Shown piece by piece: positions 33,401-44,650 of a DNA stretch of 64,000 bases. Location: NCBI GenBank assembly GCA_001510575.1, contig LNGK01000003.1, positions 583,315 to 647,314 of the forward strand. Direction: 5' to 3'. The stretch is from Knoxdaviesia capensis (taxonomy: Eukaryota > Ascomycota > Sordariomycetes > Microascales > Gondwanamycetaceae). Under the pieces are notes generated by a model. It ran no database searches. It was not told the origin of the DNA and worked only from the letters and a program-made list of their open reading frames with translations. The number at the start of each line of letters is the position of its first letter. Position 1 is the stretch's first letter. The position numbers and the translations under genes were made by a program.

Positions 33401-35197
33401 ATGGATCACCTCCCCAAACTCCGCCGTCGGCTCAAGCCAGCTGCGATCATCGCGACACCGCCAACCCCCGAACCGTCCAACGACGCGATGAAGAACAGCG
33501 ACTCCGATACACAAATCAGTTCTGACAACTCCAATGCTGGAGCACCACTCTTCGCCAAGCCGCCGGCAAAGGAGGAGCAGCAGTCGCGAACAAGAAACAA
33601 GCTGAGCCGTAAGCAGAAACAGCCGTTTTCGTTCCGATCGTCGATGAAGCGCCCGCGCTCCCCTCCGCCGGCGTTCGTCCTATCGTCCTCGCCTCCTACG
33701 TCTGTCGGCACACAATCGAGTGCCGTCAAGCAATCGTCGACCCCCTCGTCGCCAACCTCGGTGCGAAACCGCAATGCTGAAAGACTAAGTTCTTCAAAGA
33801 AGACGGTGGCCCGCAAGGCTCACCAGATGCCCAGCTTCCTTCAACTGTCCGAGGTCGACATCAGCGATCTGTTTCGCGACATCAACGACAGCGAGAAACG
33901 CCGCGTGTATCGAGGCCGACATATGGACAGCAATAACCCTGCGCCGTCCTCCCGAGCCTGTCAGGCTGCAGGAAACAGCATGATTGGAATGGATCGGTAC
34001 TCGAACATCCGTCCCTGGACAAACAACCGCGTGAAGCTCGACGTCTCAAATCCCGCGCTCGACTATGTCAACGCCTCGCCTGTCGTTCTCCACTCGCTGG
34101 CCGACCCCTCCAGACCGCCGCTAGAATATATTGCCATGCAGGGCCCCACGCCAAACTCGGTCGACTTTGTGTGGCGCATGATCTCCGAGCAGTTGACCTC
34201 GCCTGTGGTGATTGTGCAGCTCACCAAGATGTATGAACAGGAACGGCCAAAATGCTTCCAGTACTTCCCCTGCAACGCCGTCGGTGAGACGTGGACCCTC
34301 AACGAAAACAACGTGTGGGGTGATGGCTGGACGGCGACCCTGCGAAATGACGGGGTTGAGAGCTTCGACAACGGGGCCATTATGGTACGGCGGCTGGCGC
34401 TGCGTGTGCAAGACGACGACCGCGAGCGGCTCGTATGGCACATGCTGTACACGCGCTGGCCCGACTTTGGCGTGCCAGATGCTGGCGATGTCGACAGCTT
34501 TCTCCGGCTGATGAAGCTTTCCCGGGAGTACAACACGGCAGGTACCCGTCGCATCATCCACTGTAGCGCCGGCGTTGGTCGCACCGGCACGTTCATTGCG
34601 CTGGAGCATCTGAAGCGCGAGCTGGACTTGGCCGCATTTGATGATTACGACGCCAACCTAACCAAGTGGCGTGCCGCCGACAAGTCGGCCACGTCCCGGT
34701 CCCGCAGCGCCGATCCCTCGGCGGTGGTCCTTGCTGGGCTCCGGCGCGACCGGGACGCTACCCCCCCGCCGGCCAAAGGCCCCGCTGCCAGCGGGTCCCC
34801 GCTCGGGTCTACCAACGACATGGTGTTTCATACGGTAGACGCTCTCCGAGTGCAGCGCACGACGATGGTGCAGGCCGTGGCGCAGTACGTGTTCATCTAC
34901 CGCGTGCTACGCAAGCTGTGGCTGGAAAAGTACGGGCCGGCGCCGGCAGTGGCAATTCCGGCGCTGCAGCGTGCGGCAACAGCAAATAGCAGCAACAGTC
35001 TTCCCACCGGCGACGGCGAGGCGGATGAGAGCGACGGGTGGTCGGTGAGCGATAACGAAGGGGCTGCGGTGCGGCCGTTCGTGGGCGGAGATGGCGAGGG
35101 CGGTGGCGCGTTGGCGCTGGTGTTTGATGATGATGATGATGATGAGGATAGTGCGGAGGAGCCGTCGGCCAAGCGGCTGGAAGTTGCCGATCGGTAG
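33401..35197 (+). CDS. classical protein tyrosine phosphatase (non-receptor type)
   Basis: A single exon of 598 residues. The first ~185 residues are Ser/Pro-rich and basic, probably disordered. The catalytic domain shows SNIRPWTNNRVKLD and DYVNASPV, MQGPTPNSVDFVWRMI, the WPD loop WPDFGVPDAGD (Trp353, Asp355) and the P-loop HCSAGVGRTG with Cys388 nucleophile and Arg394. The Q-loop VQRTTMVQAVAQYVFIYRVL follows only after an extra ~50-residue disordered insert (about 425-475), unusual inside this domain. The C terminus is acidic (DDDDDDEDSAEE) and ends in a basic KRLE patch. All catalytic residues are present, so activity is expected. Ptp1/Pyp-type enzymes dephosphorylate stress MAP kinases in yeasts; the target here is unknown. 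Confidence 0.93.
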   Translation: MDHLPKLRRRLKPAAIIATPPTPEPSNDAMKNSDSDTQISSDNSNAGAPLFAKPPAKEEQQSRTRNKLSRKQKQPFSFRSSMKRPRSPPPAFVLSSSPPTSVGTQSSAVKQSSTPSSPTSVRNRNAERLSSSKKTVARKAHQMPSFLQLSEVDISDLFRDINDSEKRRVYRGRHMDSNNPAPSSRACQAAGNSMIGMDRYSNIRPWTNNRVKLDVSNPALDYVNASPVVLHSLADPSRPPLEYIAMQGPTPNSVDFVWRMISEQLTSPVVIVQLTKMYEQERPKCFQYFPCNAVGETWTLNENNVWGDGWTATLRNDGVESFDNGAIMVRRLALRVQDDDRERLVWHMLYTRWPDFGVPDAGDVDSFLRLMKLSREYNTAGTRRIIHCSAGVGRTGTFIALEHLKRELDLAAFDDYDANLTKWRAADKSATSRSRSADPSAVVLAGLRRDRDATPPPAKGPAASGSPLGSTNDMVFHTVDALRVQRTTMVQAVAQYVFIYRVLRKLWLEKYGPAPAVAIPALQRAATANSSNSLPTGDGEADESDGWSVSDNEGAAVRPFVGGDGEGGGALALVFDDDDDDEDSAEEPSAKRLEVADR

Positions 35198-35695
35198 ACG
35201 GCCGAGTATACTAGCCCAGTCTTGTCTGATATCTTGTCCCTCCTCATTCAAGCTGGCCATCTCTTTTCCCTGTTTCTCTTCTTTCTTTTTCTTCTTATAT
35301 GAATATACCCCTTCCACACACTTTTCCTTTCTATCTTTATCTTTGTCTCCTTTTCATCCTCCCCTTCCTTGTATTTTGCTTGTTTCTCTTATTTCCTTCT
35401 TGATAGATAGTCTGAGTTTTAGAGCAGGCTTTTTATTTTACTTTTTCCACTATTGGTTTCTTTTGTTTCTGAGTATAGGGATAGGGAAGGTGTCTCTTTT
35501 ATCATTAGTTTATCTGGAATATGGATCGTGGTTATAGATAGACAGGTGCTTCTTCTAGTTAATTCACATAAGTTGCTTGTGGTTCACTCCTTTTGTGGTT
35601 TTTGTGTATCTCGGCTGTTGTAAGTGGTAACCCTAACAAGCATTATATCATAGTATTACAATCCTGGCCACTCAACTACTTGTTGCAATACAACT
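35198..35695. other. phosphatase 3' flank
   Basis: T-rich 3' UTR-like DNA; an AACCCTAA telobox lies at 35629-35636. No gene. Confidence 0.5.
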
Positions 35696-36571
35696 TCATA
35701 TTGGGGCAAAGTCCACCCTTTGAGGTTTCCATCCGTCGCTCCCCACATGGATGCCATGTTGATTAAAGAAGGAAGCCAAGCCCAGAAACTTTCTCATCAT
35801 GTACAGGCCAAACTCGCTCTTGGGCAGAGAGAACTGATCGGCCCCCTTTTCGACTACGTCCTTCTGAATATCCTCCATGAACGGGCGGAACTTATCCTCG
35901 TAGCTCTTGAGCGCGGCTTCAACCCAATCGTCGGCGTCCGGAACCGGGCCACCCGCGGCGGCGGCCTTGCGTCCGTGGCGGGAAACCTCGCCGGCGAGAA
36001 TGTACGCGCCGACCAGCGCCGACGCGGTGCCCATGCCGGTGAGCACAGTCGGGCAGTCAGCGGCGTCGCCGACCATAACGACGCGGCCGCGCGACCACGC
36101 GTCCATCTTTACGAAGGCCGAGGCGCTCACAGTAGAAATTAGAGCAGTCCATCATGGCGTCGGTGATCTCATCGGAGATCCACCTAGTGGCGCAGAACAT
36201 CTCGCGCAAGGCGAGTGTCTCAGCCGACATATCGCCGTGGGGGATGTTCGCCAGAGTCTCGGACGCGCTCTTGCACGAGAGCATGACGGCCAGCTCGTCG
36301 GCGCTGGTGCGGCGCGTGAGGATCCCGCGGTCGCCGGTGGTGAAGTACATGATGGCGATCAGCTCTTCGCCGGGGCCCAGCGGGCGCGGGATGGTGAAGG
36401 AGGCGAAGTACAGGCCGGGCGACCGGCGACTTCCGGTCGCACTTGACTTTGCGGCGGCGGCATTCTTGGCACGTGTAGGCGGGTCTCCGGCAGCGGCGCG
36501 GTTGCGGAGCAGGTTGGGAAGGCGGGCTTGGCTGACGGTCCGGAGGTTTGTACCGGTGGGGATTCAACTAA
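35696..36571 (-). pseudogene. broken FAD-dependent monooxygenase fragment beside half of a Zn2Cys6 motif
   Basis: Reading on the minus strand, YFASFTIPRPLGPGEEL to DCSNFYCERLGL (about 36413-36114) is the middle of a phenol-hydroxylase-like flavoprotein monooxygenase. The same protein resumes one base out of frame (extra base at about 36113) as VKMDAWSRGRVVMVGDAADC, the FAD ribityl-binding GD motif, and runs to a stop at 35696. The N-terminal dinucleotide-binding GxGxxG part is absent. Immediately upstream, in a different frame, lies TCQECRRRKVKCDRKSP (about 36474-36424), the C-x2-C-x6-C half of a fungal Zn2Cys6 DNA-binding domain; the second cysteine triplet is missing. No ATG heads that frame. 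I read it as a rearranged, non-functional remnant; a sequencing error at 36113 could account for the frameshift but not for the missing N terminus. Confidence 0.7.
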
Positions 36572-39500
36572 TTCAGTACAGTACAGGGTCTCCGTATTTG
36601 TATTTGTTCACCCAGAAGGCGTTCTCGGAAGCATGTGAAGATGTTCCGGGAACCTAACGGCCGTTGTCTAGGAGTCGGACGTTACTTTTTTTAGGGGCGG
36701 CTGAGTCAGCGGATCGGCGGTTTGTGGTGAGTGCATCATGACATGTGCATCACGTATAGCGTGTTTGAGAGATGGATGTCCGGGATTGAAAAATGAAATT
36801 GAAGGGGAATAGGGCTTTTGAGCCAAAAAGAAAATGGGCGGTAAAGAAGCCTGTTGATTTGTGCGTTTGCATGCATCCACAGTTCGGGCAAACTTGGACG
36901 ACGAAAATGTACGAGTAAGGCCCGATTATGAGAACAACCGGTGAGTAGAAGCGAGAAAAGCACGGAACGAAAAGCAGAAAGAAAAAAAAGGTGTCGTACC
37001 ACCAAAAGGAGGCCCTTATCGTGAAGGGGGGAACAGACAGCCTCTTTTTTTCTTCTTTTTCTCTTCTAACAAGTGTAATAAAAACATGCGTGTTGTATGC
37101 ATGCACCATGCAGCCACTTCTACCATGCATGGAGGGGTGCAGCTATGCAGGCCAGAATTTTCATGCAGTGGACGGACAAACGGCCTGATGGGAGGCCAGG
37201 ACTGATAAGAAAAAAAGCAGGGAAGACTACAAGAAAGGGGGGAAAAGAATGAAGAAAAAATTGGAAGAAGAAGAGCTCATGTTGGCGGCGATCCAAGGAT
37301 AGGAAATTCTTGACGAGAACATCAGACGAGCACAGCAAACGTGGAGTAAGCATGTTGTCGAACCCTGGCCGGTGATCACGCAGTCGCTGGTGTTTTTGGA
37401 GAAAGGGTGAGTCCGGAGAGAGGGCACGGAACACGTGGAAGGACGGAAACCTGGGACAACTGATCGGCAGCAGCGAATATATATCACGGTGGCAGGCATT
37501 TGTCTATGTATATCTCTGCCTCTGGTGCTTCAACGAGCGTTCCTCTCCCTCAGGTACTCAAGCCACGGCTATTCCGTACAGGGTGGTGTTTGGGTACTGT
37601 GAGTTTCCGGCACGGGGAACGACCAGCCGGTTGAGTACTCCAATCCAGTATGTCAATACTGGGGAAGTTGCTAGAACGAAAAGAAATAAAGGTGCCCCAT
37701 GGCGCCGATCGCTATGTTTTCGGCAAAACAAGGACGGCGTTCATCCGATGATTCTAGGTATACGTATATCTGGGGAATTTGACACGTATGTTGATTGCCG
37801 GGGCGGTATTCGGGTTGTGGGAGTTTGCGATATACTGCGGGATGTGCTCAGAACTGGGGTAAAACGGCGACCGGTGTGAGGTGTAGTGGTGAGGTGGGAC
37901 TGGATAAGGGTTAGGGTGTGGTCTTCCCGTCCGCCATCGGTAGTCTTTTGTTGTACTCATTTGAGGTGTGTGCCGCCTAAAACACACACTTCATCTCGAA
38001 CCCGACCCGTCCCAATGGGAAAAAGCGACAAGGAACACACACCAAAGGTTAAATTCGCAGACATCTCGTCTTTCGGTTCCTAGTTTTGCCGTTTCCCTAG
38101 CAAGGATGTGTTCTGAGCCGCTAGAAGAATGAACAGGGACCCATCGTGCCTTTTCGTTCTTCACCTTCTTCTTCTCCCCTTTTCTCCTCCCCTCTCCGTT
38201 CAGGCCGCCCGAAAAAGGACCACCATCACCATCAAATCTCAACTTGGCGGGTTTCTGGCCCGGGTCTCGACCGAATCTTTCTCCCCTGACGTCGTGATGT
38301 TAAGTGTCAGAATAAAAAAAACGAAAAAGGTTACCAGACCTTCTTCGCCTAAACACGAGAAAATGGGAAAAAGAGAGACAAGACAAACCCAGAAAATCTA
38401 GATCCTGGAACCATGGCATTTTAGGGATACTGATACCATGCAATAAAAGGGAAACATCCGGCCAACCAAGTCGTGGCAATTCGCTGGAGGGAGGGGCATA
38501 ATCTGAGCACACATGCACACACCGAGTGATATGGAGCCGTGGTGTATGGTTTGAGCTTGACAACACCGCCTTTTCACGCGTGCGTCGGTATCGTGAATGG
38601 ACAGATGGTGGAAGTGGTAGTTGAATGCACAAGAAACTCGAGTACACGTCGAAATTATACCTGTAAATCAATCACCAATAGGCGACTTCACCAGAGAAGG
38701 GTCTCTTTTGGGAGCAGGCGGCCGTCTCTGCGGCCTGAGACGGCTGGGGGACATTGTCCCTCGATAACACCCGCACGTGCGTGAGTCTGTATGTAGGGTA
38801 CCACATGCGGCAAGGTACTTTTAATTTTTTGTTTCCTGATTTTTTGTATTTTGCATATTTTAAATTCTTTGTCGCTGTGCCTGATTGGATGTGAATGGAC
38901 GGTGGAAATGCAGCGCGCTTTGAGCACGAGCGTGTATGTGTGTGTCTGGCGTAGCTACATGCGCTAGCCTCTGGCGAGCTTGGTGGTGGCATTACACCTG
39001 AATTTGAGAAACGAGGGAGTAAGAGGCACAGGGTGAGTTACAGGCCCATGTCGGGGATGGTATCTATTTCATCTTCCTTTGAGAGTGATATATCCGTAAT
39101 GTGTCGTTGCCAAAAGCCGGCATTGACGTACGGCCTCTCCGTGACTGCCGCGGTTGGTTCCGGCCGGGTCGGGCGAGTGTTTGAGGTAGGAGACAGACTC
39201 GTTCGCTCCTGCCAATGAACTTCACCCTGGTCTTTACCTCCTTCCATTGAGCTGCGACGACCAGGTCTGCTGCCGTCCGTTCACTGCAAATCTTTCCGGT
39301 CGGATGATGCGAGACTGAGAGAGCCTACGGGGCAGGAGCGACCGACCATCAATCACACTTGTCCCGATCTGGGGAGCAGAGGACGGAGCAGCGGGCCTGC
39401 CTTCCCAACTCCTCACGGGTGGGCGGGCGCTCTTTCTTTCTGATGAGACGACGGGACATGGGGAGAGAGAAGGCGCGACCCAACAACTGCAGACAACAGG

Positions 39501-40058
39501 AGAAGACGGAGACCGGAAGAAAAAAAGCGGATTCCTTCTCTTTTTCGTTGCCTGCCCATCTTCGTTCCTTCTGTCACACACACAGACACACACACGCCCC
39601 CCTACTGTACTTCATTCCGGTGTTGTAATTTGTAACTTTGGAGCCATTCTCTTGTGATTCTTACTTTCTGCCCTGCCCCGGGGACTTGGTCGCTCCTTCC
39701 CCGGATTTCCCGTCTCCTGCTTCCGGAAAAGCCCTCTTGGGGAGTTGAAAGTTAATGTAGTTCACCCACTTCCCCCCGGACCATCTTCGTCACTATTATC
39801 TCTCCTTCTTGTTTCCCCAGTTCTCTTCCTTTAGTTGACAACGAGCCAACGTGCTTGGATAAGTTCCGTCTGGTATTGGCTGTCCACGAGCAACCACCAC
39901 CACCACCACCACCACCAACATCCCGACCGAGCCGTTGCAAACGCCGCACGTTTAGCGTGGCCTTGTCGAGCAACCACCATAAAAAAAAAAAAAAACGGAG
40001 GCGGCGCACGCCAGCCGGAAGGAAACGGCAATTCTCGTTCTTCCTTGATTTCTCACCC

Positions 40059-40102
<44 letters not shown>

Positions 40103-41211
40103 TATATTATATATGTTCATTTTTCTTTCTCTGCGTCTTTTCCCGCTTTCCCTCCCCCCCGGTCGATCTTTCCTTCCAACAATACCTCACGAAGCTCGTT
40201 CTTTACCTGTTGAAATTATAAACCGACCTGTTCCTTCCGTATTTTCCTTCCACATTAGCTCCTTCCAGGTTTCCTTTTCCTTTTCCTTGCCTTTTGCTTT
40301 TCCGACTTCTCGTTTTTTCGCCTTTCTGTTCAATTCCATTACGTACGCTCGAATTTCTTTCCTCTTCTTCACGATTCTTCACTTTGGTCTTCTTCATTTT
40401 CTTCATTTTCTCTTCGTTTTCTCTTCGTTTTCGATCTTCCGCTTTTTCTCTCTCTGTCACCGTGCAAAGAAGTCAATCAACGTCACACAACCTTATTCTT
40501 TCCCAGTTACTCTTTCATCCCACGCTCTCCCCCACCTTTTGCTGCTGGCCTCCTTTGGCTGGCTGCTCTTGAGTTTCCTTCCTCCAATTGACTTGGCCCC
40601 GTCCGAATCCAGCCAGTCGGTTGTTTTTAATTCTTGGTGCATAGATGACTGAAGGAAGTGGTTCTTCGTTCGGTCGCTTCGCTCGTTAATCTGCGTGTCC
40701 CTGTTTTTTGTTCTTTTCTCTTCTTTTTTGGCTGTTCTCCAGGTAAGCCGATCCTCTTTTTTTCCCCATCACTTTTCGGCAGCTGTATTATATCCCCCCC
40801 TCCATTCTACTACACCCTGGTCCCCGTAATCGGATGTATTGGCTTTTATTTCATCTTATTTCTTCCTTTTCCCGCATTGCTTTTTTCTGGCTCCTGCTTC
40901 ACCTGAAGAAGAAGTCGTGTTCTTCGCTCCTTCCTTTTTTTCCCTCGCCTATTAGCCTGGTCATCCATCCCAGACTTGTACACACACCCACTCTGTGTTC
41001 TTCACCCCCCAAGATAACATCACCATGTTGTACACTCTGGCTATGTGTTCTTTACTGATAACCCGATAACGCCTCGCTTATAGGGCCGCCATTCCTTCTT
41101 TGATCCTTCTCTTGTTCTTTCTTCGCAAAGCTTCTAGAACAACGTCAGACAAAAACGACCAAAGAACCACTTCTCGCTACCACCCAAGCGACTCTTCGTT
41201 CTCACATCCTC

Positions 41212-41248
<37 letters not shown>

Positions 41249-41285
41249 GCCCCCCGCGTTATCTTTTGCTTTCTTCGCGGCTTCA
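36572..41285. other. 4.7-kb gene-poor stretch ending in the LST7 leader
   Basis: No frame is convincingly coding. It includes clustered ATGCA motifs (37096-37170), a 5S-rRNA-like fragment (37912-37934), a CAC run (about 39895-39918), a CT-TA compound repeat (40061-40114) and a CT microsatellite (41213-41245). From about 39600 the top strand is pyrimidine-rich and is probably the promoter and 5' UTR of LST7. Confidence 0.5.
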
Positions 41286-41309
41286 ATGCCCGCTTCGAAT
41301 GGCCCATAA
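41286..41309 (+). promoter_or_regulatory. 7-codon uORF overlapping the LST7 start
   Basis: The frame MPASNGP-stop ends in TAA whose last base is the A of the LST7 ATG (TAATG). Its ATG has T at -3 while the LST7 ATG has A at -3, so leaky scanning or reinitiation is plausible. Whether the transcript includes it is inferred from the CT-rich leader just upstream. Confidence 0.5.
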
Positions 41310-44300
41310 TGACCACTATTGTAAGTTCCACGACTCTTCTTCCCGCACCAGACACACATGTCTTTGTTAGCCTTTAAGCCATTCCCTACTGCGTTTTGCT
41401 TCTCCCCCTTATTATTGGCTCTTCTCGGTCTGGCCCGTTTCACTGTGCAACGGTGCATTCACCGGTTGCAACAATCGATCATCTGTTACGCCTGAAGTTA
41501 TACTTGCCTGAAGTTTGGTTACGCTCATGTCAGAGCAGTGTTCAATTTGCGTTACCTGGAAACCTTCAGCTCGTCCTCACCGCTCTGGCTTCTTGCGAAC
41601 CTTTGCGCTCGAATTGTTATCTGCCGTTTCCTTATCGCCCCCCTTCGTGAGATCTCCTCCCCTTGCATTCCACGCCACGTCTTGTTCCCCCTTCCGAGAC
41701 TTTTCCGACCTGTTTCCCATGGAAACAGGTGCAATTCCTCGGCCTGGGAAACACAGCAATGTGGGAACAAAACAAAATCGAGAAAAAGTGACAATCTCAA
41801 GCGAGATATATGAAAAAACCCCAAACATGCCATTCCCGACCCTTATCAATCCCCCACCCCCATCGGCAGCTTCCTACAAGACGCTCAAACGCCCACCCGT
41901 TCTTTGCTGTCCAATCGCCAGCTGCATCGTTCCACGCCTCCTGCAGTGTGACGAAGTCTTCCCTGCAGCTCCCACCCTTGGTTCCATCATCTTTGGCCTG
42001 TGATACGCTTGTCTGTATAGAAGCAGGCAATCGAAGAAGGAAAAAAAGTCCCAGCAACTGTCAAAAGCCGCGCCGACGCTACGTTGCGCCAATTATCTTC
42101 TATTATTGGGTTGGACGACCTGGTCCACCACCGCATTTTTGGTATCTTTCATTTGCAAGCAAGTGGAATCGCGACCGCTCTTCGGAAATTTGCTATATTT
42201 AACTTCTGTGAGACCATCATACTACACATACATCTTTCTGCCTGCGGGCCTCACGGCACCTATCCCCAAACCAACTGCGGGACATCTGCCTACTATCTTC
42301 ATTCCTTAGCAGAACAACCGCGAGCGCAATTCCCCATGTCACACTTTCATTCCATAGCCCGTGAGCTCATGCTCATAGATCGCACAACAGGCGTGGAGGC
42401 GCATGCCTTGATAACGTCTGGAACATGAGCCACCATATTTTGCTTGTTAATTTATGCTTGCTCATTTGAGACATCAAATGATATCTATCATATCGGTGTC
42501 TCATCTGTCTGCGTCTATTTTGATTTGCTGGCTGCCAGCAAACGAGCAATATATACCACCACTTTACGGACTGATCGAGTGAGGCCCGTCCTTTCTGCAC
42601 CTAGCCAGATATGCAAACAAGACATCTAGTGTCGTGCAGGGCAAGACAGAGGATCCTTAAGAAAGCAAGAGTGATAGGGATAGATTGACCGGCAGGAAAA
42701 GGAAATTTGTGGCCCCCCGTCTGGATCACGGATTCTGGCCTGCAGAACACTCCCATGCGCTCCTATAAGCACTCAATGTGTCCCGTCTCGCCTCTCTTAG
42801 TCTACGCGGGAAAAACAGAAAGGTCTCTCTTTTTACCCAAGCTTCCCGTTTACACTTGTTTTCTGCAGTTCAGCTGTGTCTTCGCTACCACTCCTTGAAT
42901 GCGGTTTGCATTCTCCTGCGAGTGAAATTGCATTCCCACCCAACCATTGTCCTTTTCCCCTTTCAAAATAAACCCCTCAAGACGTGGCTCGCTTGTCGCT
43001 GGCTTTTTTTTCTCCGGTCGCTTTTCTGCTGCCCGTCTTCGTTACCTGATCTCCCTGTGCCTGAGATCTTACACTATAAACTTCTCTCCCCCACTATTAC
43101 TTATAAACCCCTGAACCTCCTAGATTGGTAGACTTATTTTTCCCACTATTTCTCCCCTTCACCTTTCTTTCACAGAATTGCCTTTCATCATGCGGTGCTT
43201 CGATATAAACCCGTTGAATTCTCCGCTAACCTACACGCAGCTGTGTCTTGCTCACTATTGTGAAATCCATGGCCCAACTCCCTTGATGGTGACGGAGGGC
43301 CTCCCGGTGCCGTGCTCAACATGCTTCGACTCCGACATTCCGATATACCCGCCGTCTTCGTCTTCTGCCGTTGCCGACCAAACTCTGAGCTCGCAGCCTG
43401 ACCCGCTGCCGTCATCTTCAACAAGTCCGGACAGTGCTGCCTCGCCGCAACTCCCGGGGAAGCCCATCCACAGAGATATCCATCTTTCTAGAACCTCCTC
43501 CTCCACCCTCTCCGACAATGCCGTTATGGCCACTCCTCCGGAGAGCCCCCGGAAACACTTCTCGGAATCGACCCACTCTCGCCGAGATTCTTCCTTTCGA
43601 AAGACCTACGACGATGGTGTGCGGAGGCGAGCCGTGCCGTGTGAGAACTGCGCGCTGTCTCTGCCCAAAGCGCAAGAACCAATTACAAACGACGTGAAGG
43701 GCCCTACTTTGCGCACCATGGTCCCATACGCCCGGATCTCCAGCTCCCGCTGGCAAGTGTCGCCGCCGGCATCAGAAGACGCCTACGATAGTGAGAGCGA
43801 CGCCGATTCTGCCCCGAGATCCGCGAGACTGCCGTCCAAATCCACCCCATCTGCCCCATCTGCCGCGTCAAGATCGAGCGTGTCGTCGACCGACCGTGCG
43901 TCATCTGGCCACCTGCACTACCGGGAATTCATTTCCGCAAAGGAACCGCCGGCGTCCTTCTCACTGGTGCGAGCCTCGTGCATTCGCACACTGTCGCTGG
44001 AATCCCTGCCGAGACCACCCCAGTCGGCCTCGGCGTCTAATCCTCATTTACCGGGCCAGTTTCCGGCTGCATCACCGTTTGCGTCCGCACACGGGCCTGG
44101 CTCGTCGGCCGCGGGCGGACCGATCTTCTTTGGTGACCCGATTGCCGGCTACACCACAGCCTACATCTTCCGTATCCCCGATGTGCACGCGCGCGGTCAC
44201 AAGCGCGTGTACGCCTTTATGGCGCTGACTACCCACCGCGAGCGGCTGGCTATGAAGACGTTCAACTTCGTCGCGGCGCACTTCCACCAGCTTGCCCTGT

Positions 44301-44650
44301 GGGTGCAGCAGCTTGCCGAGGCTGAAGCAGAGAAGGCGGCGGCGGTGGCAGCACCCGCGGCTGACGGACTGCCCGTGTTCTCGGCAGCCAGCTCGGCGTA
44401 CAGCTCCCCGCAATCCTCGCAGGCCATGCTTCCCCCCGACCAGCCGCCGCTATCGGTGGACCGCGGCGGCCCCGGCAGCAGTTTCCTCACGGGTGGCGGG
44501 CTGCTGCGGCGCACTGGCGGCGGCGGTGGCGGCGTGTTGGTGAAGGCGCGTGGGCTGCCGGAGTTGGTGGGCCGGCCGGACTTCTTCATCAAGTTGCATT
44601 CTCACTTTGTTCAGCTGCTGGTCGAGCTGAACGGTAGACTTAATGCGTAA
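41309..44650 (+). CDS. LST7: folliculin homologue (Lst7), GTPase-activating partner of Lst4
   Basis: Exon 1 is 41309-41320 (M-T-T-I, then GTAAGT) and exon 2 is 43241-44650, giving 473 residues across a 1920-nt intron. The join yields MTTILCLAHYCEIHGP, which aligns residue for residue with the folliculin start (M-x-x-I-x-x-L-x-H-x-C-E-x-H-G-P). The acceptor GCTAAC-CTACACGCAG is near ideal. Folliculin-type features follow: PCSTC and PCENC cysteine pairs, HYREFISAKEPPASFSLVR, then the longin-domain end GYTTAYIFRIPDVHARGHKR and KTFNFVAAHFHQLALWVQQL. Lst7/folliculin acts with Lst4/FNIP on Rag GTPases at the vacuole in amino-acid signalling to TORC1. The C-terminal DENN part of animal folliculin is absent, as in fungal Lst7. 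The alternative start at 43178 in the same frame would replace the conserved N terminus by an unrelated leader. Confidence 0.87.

Noticed and set aside
43178..43240. alternative LST7 start within the same frame
   Set aside because: It yields a non-conserved leader and includes a textbook branch site and acceptor; the spliced start matches folliculin.
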